This document shows, piece after piece, positions 36,425 through 47,439 of a stretch of DNA of 64,000 nucleotides (position 1 is its first letter; each line of letters starts with the position of its first letter). The notes under the pieces are model-generated. The model made no database searches. It was not told the origin of the DNA and saw only the letters and a list, made by a program, of their open reading frames with translations. Origin of the DNA: Ricinus communis (Eukaryota > Streptophyta > Magnoliopsida > Malpighiales > Euphorbiaceae). The translations under genes were made by a program, and so were the position numbers. The stretch lies in assembly GCF_019578655.1 (NCBI RefSeq), contig NC_063262.1:8873582-8937581 (forward strand), in the 5' to 3' direction.

Positions 36425-38528
36425 TATATGCTCTAATTCTTTCCCATGAGTTGAATTTTTTTATATTCTAAATAGAGTATAATCAATTTCATTTTCTTCA
36501 AGGAGAATGAAGGGGAATTATTCCATTCTTAAAAAATTAAATAGCCAAACATAATGATAACTCATTCTTCATCTATTCCCTTCCATTCCATTTGAATTAC
36601 CTTCCATCATACATAGTGTTAAAGAAAAAAGATAGAGAAAAGTAAAAGTTAGAAATAATAAAATATATTTAAGAGTTATTTTCTATCTTCTTAATTTAAG
36701 GAGAGAGAATGTGGCTCTTAAGTCATTTTAAAGAAAGATGATGTTCAATAATAAAAAAAAAAGGATGAATTAGAGAGTCTTTTAAAAGTCTATTTTTTGC
36801 ATATGCTCCTTATAATAGAGAAGGAACATGATTTAAGAGTTTGTCGAGAATGCTCTAATATTAGTATTTAAAGGTGTTAGATTGGACTTCTCTTAGATTA
36901 TTTATTAACTATGACTGCCTAATCAAGCATCAGTTCTCAAGGGGAGAGACTTGCCATTTTTTGGTTGGATTAATAGCAAAAGAAAAAATAATGACCTTTG
37001 ACATTTTTATGAATGTAATATGACTTTTTAATTTTTGTAATATCAGATACGAACTTTATAATTTTTTCAATTCAAGACAGTGGTTAAAATTTTTTGGCAT
37101 AATTTTATTGATATAGCACTGGAGCTGGCTGACCTACTCCACGTGGACGTCGCGTCAAAATTCCACTTTTGCTAATTGTAAAAAAAAAATTACGAACTCT
37201 AATATTTTTTACAATTTTATGAATTTTTAAATTTAGCAAATTGATATACAAATTTAAATATTTAAAATTCACTTAAATTAATATAATTAAATAATAAATA
37301 GAAAAAAAATAAAATTAGAAAATCTAATTATAGGTTTGATTTTTGTATTTTTCCAATTGAACTAATATTGGATTGCTTTCATGGTGGCGGCAACGACGAC
37401 GAGATATGCAGCCGACAATAGTTTAGGCAGGCATGTAAGGATAGGAGTGTGCATCGGTCGGTTTGGAATGGAGCTAGACTAATTAAATCAATATTTTGAC
37501 TTAAAAAACTGAACCAAATCCAATATAGATAATTAACCAACTTCAAACCAAACTAAATTATTCGGTTCAGTTTGACAATTCAATTTAGGCTTTGAAGAAC
37601 ATTTATTAAATTGGGTTGTTCAAGTTAATTATTGGGATTTTACTTTGGGATTTGAATAAGATTTTTTAAATTTGGAGTTTGAAGTTAATTATTGGGCTTA
37701 ATTGATCTAATAAATCTATATCAATATAACCACTAAATATAAATTTCATAGTTAACATGTTAACTAAAATATATAATATACCACTCTAATGAATTAAAAA
37801 CATAAAGTAAATCATGCTAAAATATAAAATGAAAAAATTAGAATTAGATTTGAAAAGAAAATTAGTATTATACCAAATTAATATCTTAATATTTTTATTG
37901 CCTAATTATATAACCCTCTATTGCCAAGTACAACTCATCCACTTATTTTAGTTTAATCAATTATTAGATTTAAACTGCTTGATGTGGCACTTGTTGGTTT
38001 TTTTATTAAGTTTTGAAATTAAAATAAATACAGCTTATCAATAGTATAAGAGAGGTAAGACTCTCTCCCATGTAAGTTTATCTTATTTTGCTCATGTTTA
38101 TTTCAAAATTACTAATAATATTTCATAATATTATTAACATATCTTTTTATACTAATACATACACGTAAATCATGAAAAGGAAGAGAATAATGACCCATTT
38201 TTATAATAAAAAAATCACGAAATTTTATATTTGTAATTAGTATAAATTAATTAATTTAAGACAATAATGTTAGACAAGTTAAATAGTATAACTCTTATAA
38301 ATTGACTGCTAAAAAATATTAGGCGATAAAATGCTTATTGGATTAGGGTGATCATGGCATTAGTAAAATTCTTTTTCTTCCTCAAGAAAAATGCTTATCA
38401 TGATTGCTGATAAACACAAATTGAAAAGATATACTCTCAAATAAAAAAAAGAATAAGAATGAAGATGATGACTTCAAAGAATTAAAATATAAGTAAATTT
38501 TTGTGAAAGATAAACACAACACCAAATT
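36425..38528. other. AT-rich intergenic DNA with unidentified repeat edges
   Basis: No gene is supported. A block at about 37000-37190 and another at about 37440-37620 (with GGTCGGTTTGG and repeated GAACCAAA/GGTTCAGTTT themes) look like dispersed non-coding repeats. A GGTTCGGTCTATA / CCGAACTGAACCG block at about 41518-41570, on the far side of solo LTR copy 3, may be the other end of the second one. Confidence 0.35.
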
Positions 38529-41267
38529 TGTCATGATCCCATTTGTGGGCCTGTGACCGACACTGGGGAATGAGTAGGTGTAAGACCACCGAATCTCGTA
38601 GTAAACCTGACACTCACTAACTCAACTAAATCTCATCTCATTTTACTGATGCCACAATTTATCTTACTGTTAAATTTTACATATTTAATTCGGTATGCCA
38701 GAAAGATTAGGCGAAATCTGAAACTACAGAAAATTTACAACGGATATATCTACTATTTCTACTGCGGAGATACTAAACTTTTACAAGTCAGAAAAACCGA
38801 ATCAAACACGTCACCCGATGATGAAGAAGTCGGGTTGCTTGATAAGAGCCGCGGGAAGTCTAACAAACTCAAATATGAAAAACAGTAAAATTGAGACTGT
38901 CAGTCTTGAGAATGAGCTAAAATCATATATCTAAAAACAGTTGCAAACACCTCAATAATACATTTATTTAATTTAAAATAAATACTAACTCATGCAAAAA
39001 TAAACGTGTCATGTCATGCTTAAATAAAATAAAATAATTTTCACGCTACGGGATGGAGTACTTCAGTGAAATCCTAATCCCAACACTAACATCTAGGTCA
39101 ATCTCAACATTGACATCTCGATTAGCCTCAACTCTAACATCTCGACTCTCTCATTCCAACAGAACTGGTGCCTAGACAGTGAAGCTAGATCAGGGACCTT
39201 ACCTCCAGTCTGGTCACTTAGTTATCACTATCAGTCTTAGCCTTTCGGCTCTCTTAATCCAATAAGACTGGCGCCCAGAGAGCGATGCTCGACCAGGGAC
39301 CTTACCTCTAGTCTGGTCACTTAGGTTTCCAAATAAGCCGGCGCCCAAAGAGCAATGTTCGACCATGGATCTTACCTCCGGCAGACACACTCTACTAAGC
39401 TCAGAGAGCGATGCTCGACCAGGACAAGTTCTAAACTTTTCAATTTAAATTTACCCATTTACCTTTTTTTCCATCACTCTTAGATTTACACCGGTACACT
39501 CATCAAACTAATATGTTTTACTATCTTCCCATCCCGTATCATCATACAATAATAAAATCAATGATAAAGGAAAGGACATATATATGAATAGTAATTAAAA
39601 AAGTATAATACATATGAATAATAATTAAATAAATAATTAAACTTGTAATCAAATAATCATAATAGCTAATAAAAAATTTATGCATGACACGTGCATAACT
39701 AATATATGACTTTAACTCACTGCTTAGACGACCTCCTAGCTCTGCTCTGATGCCTCGAGTGGAGCGAGTCGAACTGACGGATTTATCTAATCACGAAAAA
39801 AATAATTTATCAATAACACTGAAACAATTGACAATTAACCCTAGGTCTAGATCTCTAGGACTGACTGTTTAAGAATCTCGACTCGAGTAAATTCTACCGA
39901 AAATTCGGCAGCACCTCCCCTATAATATGAACATTTATCCCCCGTAAAACGGGTCCAGGACCTGCCAGAAAACACGTCAAATATTTAACAATTCATTTTA
40001 ACGGGAGTTGGGTCCCCAAGACTTCACTATTTTTTCCGACTCCGCCACACATCAACAAACACGACCTAAGGCAGGCAGTCTGACAAACAATTATTTTGAC
40101 TCACAATATTCTCTAATACTCAACACAATTTGATAAAAATATAAATTTACCAAAGAATTCTAAAATCAACGGGTCAGAGAAAATTACCGAGACGCTTGAT
40201 CGCTCGGTCGACTCGCCTTCAGCCGCCGTAGTCCGATCGACGATTCGTACACACCATCGGACTCGAAACGACGCACTGATGACGATTCCCGCTTCTGATT
40301 TTCTGATCCGACTCTCGATCATCCGAAGAGAATTGCGGACGATCTCGGCCGTCGATTTGCAAACGGAGTCTAATTGCCACGAAACTGGTGCCATTGCAAA
40401 GATTGAGCTGAGAAGAGTCCGGATACGTCCTCCGATCATCCATCCCCGGCCGGAGCTCGCCGGAAAAGGCGAAAAACATCGATCATTCTTCTTCTTCTTT
40501 TCTTTCTTTCTTTCTTTTCAATATCGACATTAGGTCCCTGAAATTTTATTCCATACCATTTGGTCCCTCAACTTTTTTTAATTACTATCAATTTCATCCT
40601 GTAAAAATTCCAATTAACTCCTAAACTTTTCTTTAGCTTTTCAATTAAACCCTAACTATTTAATTTGGGCCAAATTAGAATTATTGAAAATACACAATTA
40701 CATATTTTCTCTTGCTTTTAAATATAAAATTACCAAAAAGCCCTTGCCGACATATTTAATTACAAAAGTACCAAACTTATAAATTTTCATTAAAACTCCA
40801 TTATTAATAAAATTATACTTTTAATCCTTATTTCAAATTAATTTTCCAATTTAATCCTAACACACAACTAATTTAATCAATCAATTTGCTAAATATTTTT
40901 CAATTAAAATTTAATACCATTAGCTAATTAAAATACCCTTTTCCCCAACAATTCTTTTATAAAATATCCTTTACAATTTCTTTTATAACTCTCAAATATA
41001 GAATTTAATTAAATATATATTCATTTGGGGGTAAATTTGAATAACCAAAAATATAATTTATTTCTCAAAAAATTTACTTAATTAATTTCTTTAAAATTCA
41101 AACTAATATGATATATAAAATAGCTCATTTATCTGTCTAGCATTAAAATTCAAAATTGCATTTAAATCATTTCAATTAAACCAAATAAAAAATAAAGTAA
41201 AAATTAATTTAAATAAAAACTCATTTATTAATTATTATTATTATTAAAAAAAATTCCGGATATTACA
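38529..41267. mobile_element. Solo LTR, family A, copy 3 (2739 bp)
   Basis: Starts TGTCATGATCCC and ends CGGATATTACA, with a perfect AAATT target-site duplication at 38524-38528 and 41268-41272. Same orientation as copies 1 and 2. It lacks about 300 bp of the GC-rich block found in the others; at the gap (about 40475-40520) there is a TTC/TTTC tract instead. The four GCTCGACCA-centred repeats are retained (about 39160-39430). Confidence 0.85.
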
Positions 41268-41740
41268 AAATTTATCAGAAAAGAACAAACATAGACAAAC
41301 AAAATAATATAATACCAAATCTTGAAAAACAACTTTGGTTAGAAAGAAGTAGAGAGTGAAAGTGGCAAAGAGAGAATAGAAGCGATAAAGAAAGAGGTAG
41401 AGAGAGAAAGTGCTTTCTAGATCTAATTTTGTTATATTAGGTTACTTTTTGGAATATAGACTAAACATAAAACTAAAAGACCTAATTCTATTATATAAAA
41501 ACACACTTTATTCTTAATTTGGTTCGGTCTATATCGTTTTTTGGCCACAAAAACCGAACTGAACCGTATTGACTGAATATTTAGTAAATTACAACCAAAA
41601 CCAAACTGTAGTTATTATATTTAAAACTCATTTAAGAAGCATGCATTGCTTTTTTTTTTTTTTTTACAAAAACTATAAGTAATTTCTATATAAGATATTT
41701 TTGAATTACCAACATAAGAAGGACATAATTCTTAAATAGA
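41268..41740. other. AT-rich flank of solo LTR copy 3
   Basis: It holds the right target-site copy, an AGAGAGAGAAAG-type purine stretch at 41345-41415 and a T run at 41650-41665. No gene seen. Confidence 0.4.
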
Positions 41741-42200
41741 AAGCAATAAGTATAATACATACATCCAATTTTTAAAACCAATTTTTAAAATTACTTAATC
41801 ATAAAAATAAAATAAAAGTCATTTACAATGAAATCACGATACCGCTTATAAATTTTGAAAATGAATTTAATTTCTTGACAAATAATTAACAAAATTGAAA
41901 ATCATCATACTAAAAATATTTATCAAAATAATGTGTTAAATATCAAAACTAGTTGCCATATAAGATAAAACTCGAAATGAAAGCAATAAGTATAATACAT
42001 ACATCCAATTCTTAAAATCACTTAATCATAAAAATAAAATAGAAGTCATCTACAATAAAATCACGATGCCGCTTATAAATTTTGAAAATAAATTTAATTT
42101 TTAATAAATAATTAACAAAATTGAAGATCATCATACTAAAAATATTTATCAAAATAATGTTGAATATCAAAACTAGTTGCCATATAAGACACAACTCGCG
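41741..42200. repeat. 240-bp tandem duplication, 2 units
   Basis: The block starting AAGCAATAAGTATAATAC occurs at 41741 and again at 41981 and is followed by the same about 210-240 bp with scattered changes (shared TTATAAATTTTGAAAAT and CTAGTTGCCATATAAGA). A simple local duplication in non-coding DNA. Confidence 0.85.
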
Positions 42201-42363
42201 AGCATCATGTCTTGGTCTCATCTCTTCCCACTTGGATGGTGTAGACATCAAAGCCATTTGGATATAGCTCTCCTTGGACTTGTTTAGACTAGACTCTTCA
42301 TGTCACCGGCTTTGCCTTTTAGCTTTCATTCTTTGGCACCTTTAGAAAGCTAAAACCAAGCTA

Positions 42364-42615
42364 ATATTCAACCGTCAAAATTGGAAAGAGCTAGAAGTGT
42401 TATCCCATGGATGGCAAAAGGTGGCTTTTGTAGGGGATGCTTTGAATGTCATTCGTGGCACCTTATGCCTTGCACCCCCTCCTTACTTTGTCACTCCAAT
42501 TTTTAAATATATTTTTTCTTTTCATGAGTTGTTTGCAAGGGTTAAGTTTTTATATGTTCCTAGAGCTTTTAATTCTCTTACCCACCTTGTGGCAAATAAT
42601 ACCTTTATTGTATAA
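42364..42615 (+). pseudogene. RNase H-like domain scrap of a non-LTR retroelement
   Basis: An open stretch reads W-K-E-L-E-V-L-S-H-G-W-Q-K-V-A-F-V-G-D-A-L, then F-K-Y-I-F-S-F and V-P-R-A-F-N-S-L-T-H-L-V-A, and stops at 42613-42615. This is the pattern of the plant RVT_3-type RNase H domain (internal Asp after a beta strand, closing R-x-x-N-x-x-x-H-x-x-A helix) found at the end of LINE proteins and in related host fragments. There is no reverse transcriptase upstream and no good start codon, so this is an isolated relic. Confidence 0.6.
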
Positions 42616-42926
42616 CTCCCTTTTCATATAAATTATATCTTTAAAAAATAAGATAAAACTCGAACTAATTTATTTGGCACTCGCTTTAATATATTTGTAT
42701 AGATAATAAACATTGTCTTAATTGTGATGATGTAAAATTTTAAGAGAAAATATAATAATAACAATCTTAGTGAGCAACTTTTATTAAAATAGAATAATGA
42801 AGAAAAATTATATTCTTATAATGACAAAAACAAGTGGAAATTCGAATTTACAAGAAACGTATGATTTTATTTTATAGTGACTAATTTTTGAATTTTAATT
42901 ATGCATTACATTAAAATTATTGTTAA

Positions 42927-43175
42927 ATAGAAATTCTAAGGGTGTGTTTATCTATAAAAAACTATGTTAATCTTCTAGAAGTTTTTTTAAATAAAAAAAA
43001 ACTGAACTTTATATTTATTTGTGCTATTTCTTAAAATAAAAATAGAAACAGTTTTTCATATTTTTAAAATTATAATTAAACTTTTTCTTTATATGAGAAG
43101 TAACTTATTTTCAAATGAACACAATAATTTTTTACTTCATTTATTCCAAGTTTATTTTTTAAAGTTAAAATATTA
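42927..43175. repeat. 249-bp direct repeat, left copy, flanking pararetrovirus locus 2
   Basis: Nearly identical to 45455-45704: I see only one substitution run and one extra G. It starts ATAGAAATTCTAAGGG and ends at AAAATATTA. It is non-coding and lies immediately outside the viral insertion. Confidence 0.93.
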
Positions 43176-43212
43176 GCTTTTTTATAATCAAAATAATTGA
43201 AACAAGGAGGTG

Positions 43213-43756
43213 TTACTTCTTCTCTTTTCTTCTTTTATTATTAACTATTTCTCTATTATTTCGATCCTGCTTCGCAAATGGTATCAGAGCCTAGTCATTA
43301 AACTCGTAATATTGTTTAAGGTAGCGTTGGTCAGCCCGTCTTCCCAATTATCGGTCAAGGCAGTCCCGGTAGGTGGTCCCACTATCCTAAACATTATTTA
43401 CTTGTTTATTGTCTTTGGTAATGACATCGTTGTTTCGCAGTTTTAGTAGTCGAGAAATAGTTTCTCCTTCTTCTTCTTCTACTCTTTCTGATTTAAATTC
43501 TGAAGAATTTACTGTTCAAGGGTCTAATATCTCAGAAATAGAAAATCAGTTACATAATTGGTCCATCCCTAAATAAAATGTTAATAGTATTTATCGAATT
43601 GGAACTTTTGATTTTGCATAAAATTATTCTATTAAACAAACTGAACAAACTATTGCTTTAAATAAATCTCATGAAAATTTACATTTACTTTCGTCTTCTG
43701 CATTGCATGAACATATTAAAAAGAAATTTAAATTTTTACATATAGGCATGGTTCAA
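43213..43756 (+). repeat. Left arm of the pararetroviral inverted repeat
   Basis: 544 bp that pair with 43977-44536 in reverse complement. It includes the primer-binding site at 43279-43290. The right arm carries some extra bases in the leader (opposite about 43330-43365), so the arms differ by small indels and substitutions. Confidence 0.92.
43279..43290 (+). other. Pararetroviral primer-binding site, locus 2 left arm
   Basis: TGGTATCAGAGC, initiator tRNA-Met type, upstream of the movement-protein trace. Confidence 0.82.
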
Positions 43757-44005
43757 ATTGCTGTTAAACCTTTATTTAGAATTGGATTGGACATACCTAT
43801 TTTCCTTTGTTTAAGAGATGCAAGACATTTGAATTTTTCAAATTCACTTTTGGCTATGGCTGAATCAAATTTAGCCAATGGTCCTGTCTATTTTAATTGT
43901 TATCCAAATTTTTCAATTTCATTATTTGATTCAAATATTTTAGACACTTTGATTTTAACTGTTAAAACCAAAAATATTGAACCATGCCTATATGTAAAAA
44001 TTTAA
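43703..44005 (+). pseudogene. Movement-protein fragment of locus 2
   Basis: A 100-residue frame with F-L-H-I-G-M-V-Q-I-A-V-K-P-L, L-D-I-P, L-R-D-A-R-H and N-S-L-L-A-M-A-E-S-N-L, the 30K movement-protein core also seen in locus 1. Upstream coding is broken by stops near 43575 and 43620. Downstream the frame runs a few codons into the inverted arm and stops, so the C-terminus is lost. Confidence 0.75.
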
Positions 44006-44536
44006 ATTTCTTTTTAATATGTTCATGCAATGCAGAAGACGAAAGTAAATGTAAATTTTCATGAGATTTATTTAAAGCAATAGTTTGTTCAGTTTGTTTA
44101 ATAGAATAATTTTGTGCAAAATCAAAAGTTCCAATTCGATAAATACTATTAACATTTTGTTTAGGGATTGACCAATTATGTAACTGATTTTCTATTTCCG
44201 AGATATTAGACCTTGAACAAGAAATTCTTGTAATTTAAATCGGAAAGAGTAAGAAGAAGAAGGAGAAACTATTTCTCGACTACTAAAACGCGAAACAACG
44301 ATGTCATTACCAAAGACAATAAACAAGTAAATAATGTTTAGGATAGTGGGACCACCTAACGGGACCGCTTGACCGATAATTCGGGAAGACTGGAGGCCGA
44401 CCAACTAAAACCAGTCGACCAACGCTACCTTAAACAATATTACGAGTTTAATGACTAGGCTCTGATACCATTTGCGGAGCAGGATCGAAATAATAGAGAA
44501 ATAGTTAATAATAAAAGAAGAAAAGAGAAGAAGTAA
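43977..44536 (-). repeat. Right arm of the pararetroviral inverted repeat
   Basis: 560-bp reverse-complement partner of 43213-43756. It ends exactly where the movement-protein sense sequence on the left would continue, leaving a 220-bp spacer (43757-43976). Confidence 0.92.
44459..44470 (-). other. Pararetroviral primer-binding site, locus 2 right arm
   Basis: Reverse complement of TGGTATCAGAGC, the mirror image of 43279-43290. Confidence 0.82.
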
Positions 44537-44640
44537 ATAAATAATTTAAACTTTTATTGAATAAAGATTTTACAAAGAGAGATAGTAGGGAAGATAGCTC
44601 AAGCATTCAAGTGATGCCTTCTTACTTCTAATGTACATCT

Positions 44641-44647
44641 ATTTATA
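44641..44647 (-). promoter_or_regulatory. Pararetroviral TATA box (locus 2, facing the palindrome)
   Basis: TATAAAT on the minus strand, followed in the direction of reading by a leader, an AATAAA (about 44568 on the minus strand) and the primer site. Transcription from it would run into the inverted repeat. Confidence 0.6.
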
Positions 44648-44697
44648 ATAAGAAAAACTATACTATTCGGACTTCAAACATTTTTGAGTCCGTTACA

Positions 44698-45454
44698 TTA
44701 TTGAATCTGCTACTGTTATTCTTGGAACTCCGTTTTTAGCATTGCTTTATCCTTTTTCAGTAGACACTCACGGTATCAAAACTAGATTATTAGGAAAAGA
44801 AATTTATTTTAAATTCATCTTCTTTGAGCAAGAAAAAGACATAAATATTTTGAAGAAAAATTGCGTTTTTAATTATCTTATTAGTCAAAAGAAAAAACAA
44901 ATCGCTTTTTTAAACAAAGAAATCTTGTCTTTAAAGATTAAAGAAGAGTTAGACCTTGATGTGACAAAAGCCAAAATAAAAGATATTGAGAATCTCTTTA
45001 CTAAAGACTTATGTGCACCTGTCCCAAATGCTTTTTGGAATAGGAAAAAACATGTGATTTCTTTACCTTATGTTAAAGATTTTTCTGAAAATGACATACC
45101 AACAAAATCACATGCTATACACATGAACACGGAACTTGAAAATCATTGTAAGAAAAAAATAGATGAATTATTACAAAAGGGGTTAATTCGTAATTCTAGT
45201 TCTCCTTGGAGCTGCTCTGCTTTTTATGTTTTCAATGCAGCAGAAAGAGAACGGGGTGTACCTAGACTTGTCATAAATTATAAACCTTTAAATAAAGTCT
45301 TAGAATGGATTAGATATCATTTACCTAACAAAAGAGATTTGTTGAAAAAACTTTATGATTCAAAAATTTATTCCAAGTTTGACATGAAATATGGTTTTTG
45401 ACAAAATCAAATTAATGAAAAAAATCGTTACAAAACTGGTTTTAACGTCCCTTT
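44698..45454 (+). pseudogene. Caulimovirid protease end and RT N-terminus (locus 2)
   Basis: The open part is 44742-45401 (219 aa). It begins inside the end of the protease (T-V-I-L-G-T-P-F is readable just upstream) and proceeds to R-L-V-I-N-Y-K-P-L-N-K and F-D-M-K-Y-G-F, then hits a stop where Trp is expected. The match continues to about 45454, where the flanking 250-bp repeat begins, so the RT catalytic centre is missing. Confidence 0.8.
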
Positions 45455-45704
45455 ATAGAAATTCTAAGGGTGTGTTTATCTATAAAAGACTATGTTAATC
45501 TTCTAGAAGGTTTTTTTAAATAAAAAAAAACTGAACTTTATATTTATTTGTGCTATTTCTTAAAATAAAAATAGAAACAGTTTTTCATATTTTTAAAATT
45601 ATAATTAAACTTTTTCTTTATATGAGAAGTAACTTATTTTCAAATGAACACAATAATTTTTTACTTCATTTATTCCAAGTTTATTTTTTAAAGTTAAAAT
45701 ATTA
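45455..45704. repeat. 250-bp direct repeat, right copy, flanking pararetrovirus locus 2
   Basis: Counterpart of 42927-43175. This copy also has a diverged inverted partner at about 45900-46140, as if it were one arm of an older foldback element. Confidence 0.93.
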
Positions 45705-45899
45705 TCTAAATAGAAAATAATTTTTTTTATAATAGCATGTAAATATCTTTTACAAATTTTCTATAAAAATGAAGGACCAGTTTAATTGTAGACAATTTTT
45801 TTTTATTTTTCAATTAAAAAAAAAAAATTTTTCATTATCATAAAAAATTTATAAAAGTTATAATATATTTACTTGATATTATATACATTTTTTTATTTT

Positions 45900-46140
45900 T
45901 ATTTGAATAATATTCTAAGTTTAAAAGGTAAATTTGAAATAAATGAACTAAAAACTTATTGTTTTGAAAACAACTGGTTTCTTCTTATATAAAGAAAAAC
46001 ATAGAAAATATATTAAATATGTTTTCTAAAATTTAGTTGTAATGTTAAAAACATGAAAAATTGTTCTCTATTTTTATTCTAGAAAAATAATACAAGTAAA
46101 CACAAATTCTATTTTTATCTTCATATAAAAAATTTCTAAA
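45900..46140. repeat. Diverged inverted partner of the 250-bp repeat (foldback element arm)
   Basis: In reverse complement it shares AATAAAAATAGA, TTTTTCAT, TTTTTCTTTATAT and TTCATTTATT blocks, in the same order, with 45455-45704. Likely a MITE-like or foldback element with arms of about 250 bp. Confidence 0.55.
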
Positions 46141-46144
46141 AAAT

Positions 46145-47340
46145 TATAAGAGTTAAATACTATTTAATTTCTGAAGTTTAGTCTAATATATGATTGAGCT
46201 CTTATATTTTTTAATTACATTAAAACTCCATTCAGTTTTAATAAACTAACTACTATCCCCTTATGTGTTAGTCTAGGACTAAACTAGCAATTTAAGTTTG
46301 CAATTTGATTTTTAAATTTATTATCAAGTATCAAACTCGTCCAAAATGAATTTTATTATCAAATTAGAATAAAATATTATTTTTAACACAAATTAATTTT
46401 AGTGTTCAATTAAAATAACAAATTTAATATTATTTTACTTATTTATATCTTTTATATTTTAGCATAATTTTATTCTTAAAAAATGTAGATGTATTAAAAA
46501 TATTTATTTTTGTTTAATATTATTAAATTACTAGTTTAATTTAAATGTTTAAATAAAATAAATAATTAAATTTATTATTTTTAACATATAAGATCATCAT
46601 GATCTTTTCATTAATAATGAATTTATCAACTTAATGTCTAGATTATTCCACTAAATTAAGATATGATTGTTTAATTTAATTTTTAATTTTATATAATTTA
46701 ACTATAATATATAATAATAAATAATAGAATGATATTTTTTAATTAGAAATATTTATTTTATATTAATAACTATAATTAAATTATATAATAATTTAATAAT
46801 ATTATTATAAATATAACTAGTTTTAAAATATTTAAATTTGTTTGAATTAAATTGTATTCAAAATAAAAATTAGAGTAAGAAAAAGAATATTAAATTTATT
46901 ATTTTAATTAGACACTAAAATTAATTTATATTAAAATTAAAAATATATTCCAATTTAATAATAAAATTAATTTTGAGCGAGTTTGATACTTGATAATAAA
47001 TTCAAGGATCAAATTATAAATTACCAGTTTAGTTTTTAAATTAACACGGAAGTAGATAATAGTTAGTTTTATTAAAACTGAAAAGATTCTTAATATAATA
47101 AAAAATTACGAAATTTACTCATATATTAAACTAAATTAGAGAAGGTAAATAGTATTTAATCTAAATTATGAATTTTTTTTATTTTTTTAAATTAAAAAAT
47201 AACTACAAAGAAAAATTTCTATAATTAAATAGACCCTAATTTTTTGAGCCCGTAAAAAATCAAACCTGAAAATTAATTCATTATTAAAAGGCCAAGACCA
47301 CATCTGGATTGTTCCATACAACAAATCACAACCGTCCATC
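46145..47340. other. AT-rich intergenic DNA
   Basis: No gene or element end is clear. Long A/T stretches only, up to the promoter of the snoRNA unit. Confidence 0.4.
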
Positions 47341-47345
47341 ATACG

Positions 47346-47394
47346 AAACCCTATGATCTCCCCAACCCTAAATCCTAGCCCTTTCCTATATAAT
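47346..47394 (+). promoter_or_regulatory. snoRNA host gene promoter: telo-boxes and TATA box
   Basis: Two telo-box-like motifs (AAACCCTA at 47346-47353; AACCCTAAA at 47364-47372) stand just upstream of TATATAAT (47387-47394). Telo-boxes near the start site are typical of plant genes for ribosomal proteins and snoRNAs. A pyrimidine-rich leader follows at once. Confidence 0.65.
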
Positions 47395-47396
47395 GC

Positions 47397-47400
<4 letters not shown>

Positions 47401-47439
<39 letters not shown>
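47401..47439. repeat. (CT)n tract at the start of the snoRNA unit
   Basis: About 19 CT units, once interrupted by TT, directly after the TATA box. Confidence 0.9.

Larger units (their letters stand above)
43176..45454. mobile_element. Endogenous pararetrovirus locus 2, rearranged, with inverted repeat
   Basis: From left to right: filler (43176-43212); leader with primer site, then movement-protein start on + (43213-44005); an inverted copy of the leader and movement-protein start on - (44536-43977); a minus-strand leader and promoter (44537-about 44697); then the protease end and RT N-terminus on + (about 44698-45454). No coat protein, RNase H or second ORF is present. The close kinship of its RT and movement protein to locus 1 marks the same kind of virus (florendovirus/petuvirus-like). 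Confidence 0.85.

Noticed and set aside
36983..37190. Possible MULE-type element end near 37.0-37.2 kb
   Set aside because: The sequence feels repetitive, but I could find neither terminal inverted repeats nor a target duplication by eye.
43279..43290. TGGTATCAGAGC motifs as possible tRNA gene fragments
   Set aside because: Only 12 bases match the tRNA 3' end, no cloverleaf surrounds them, and each sits beside retroviral or pararetroviral coding traces as a primer-binding site.
42927..45704. Reading the 250-bp direct repeats as the LTRs of one retrotransposon
   Set aside because: They lack TG...CA ends, a primer site or polypurine tract does not adjoin them, and the DNA between is caulimovirid with an inverted repeat and no integrase.
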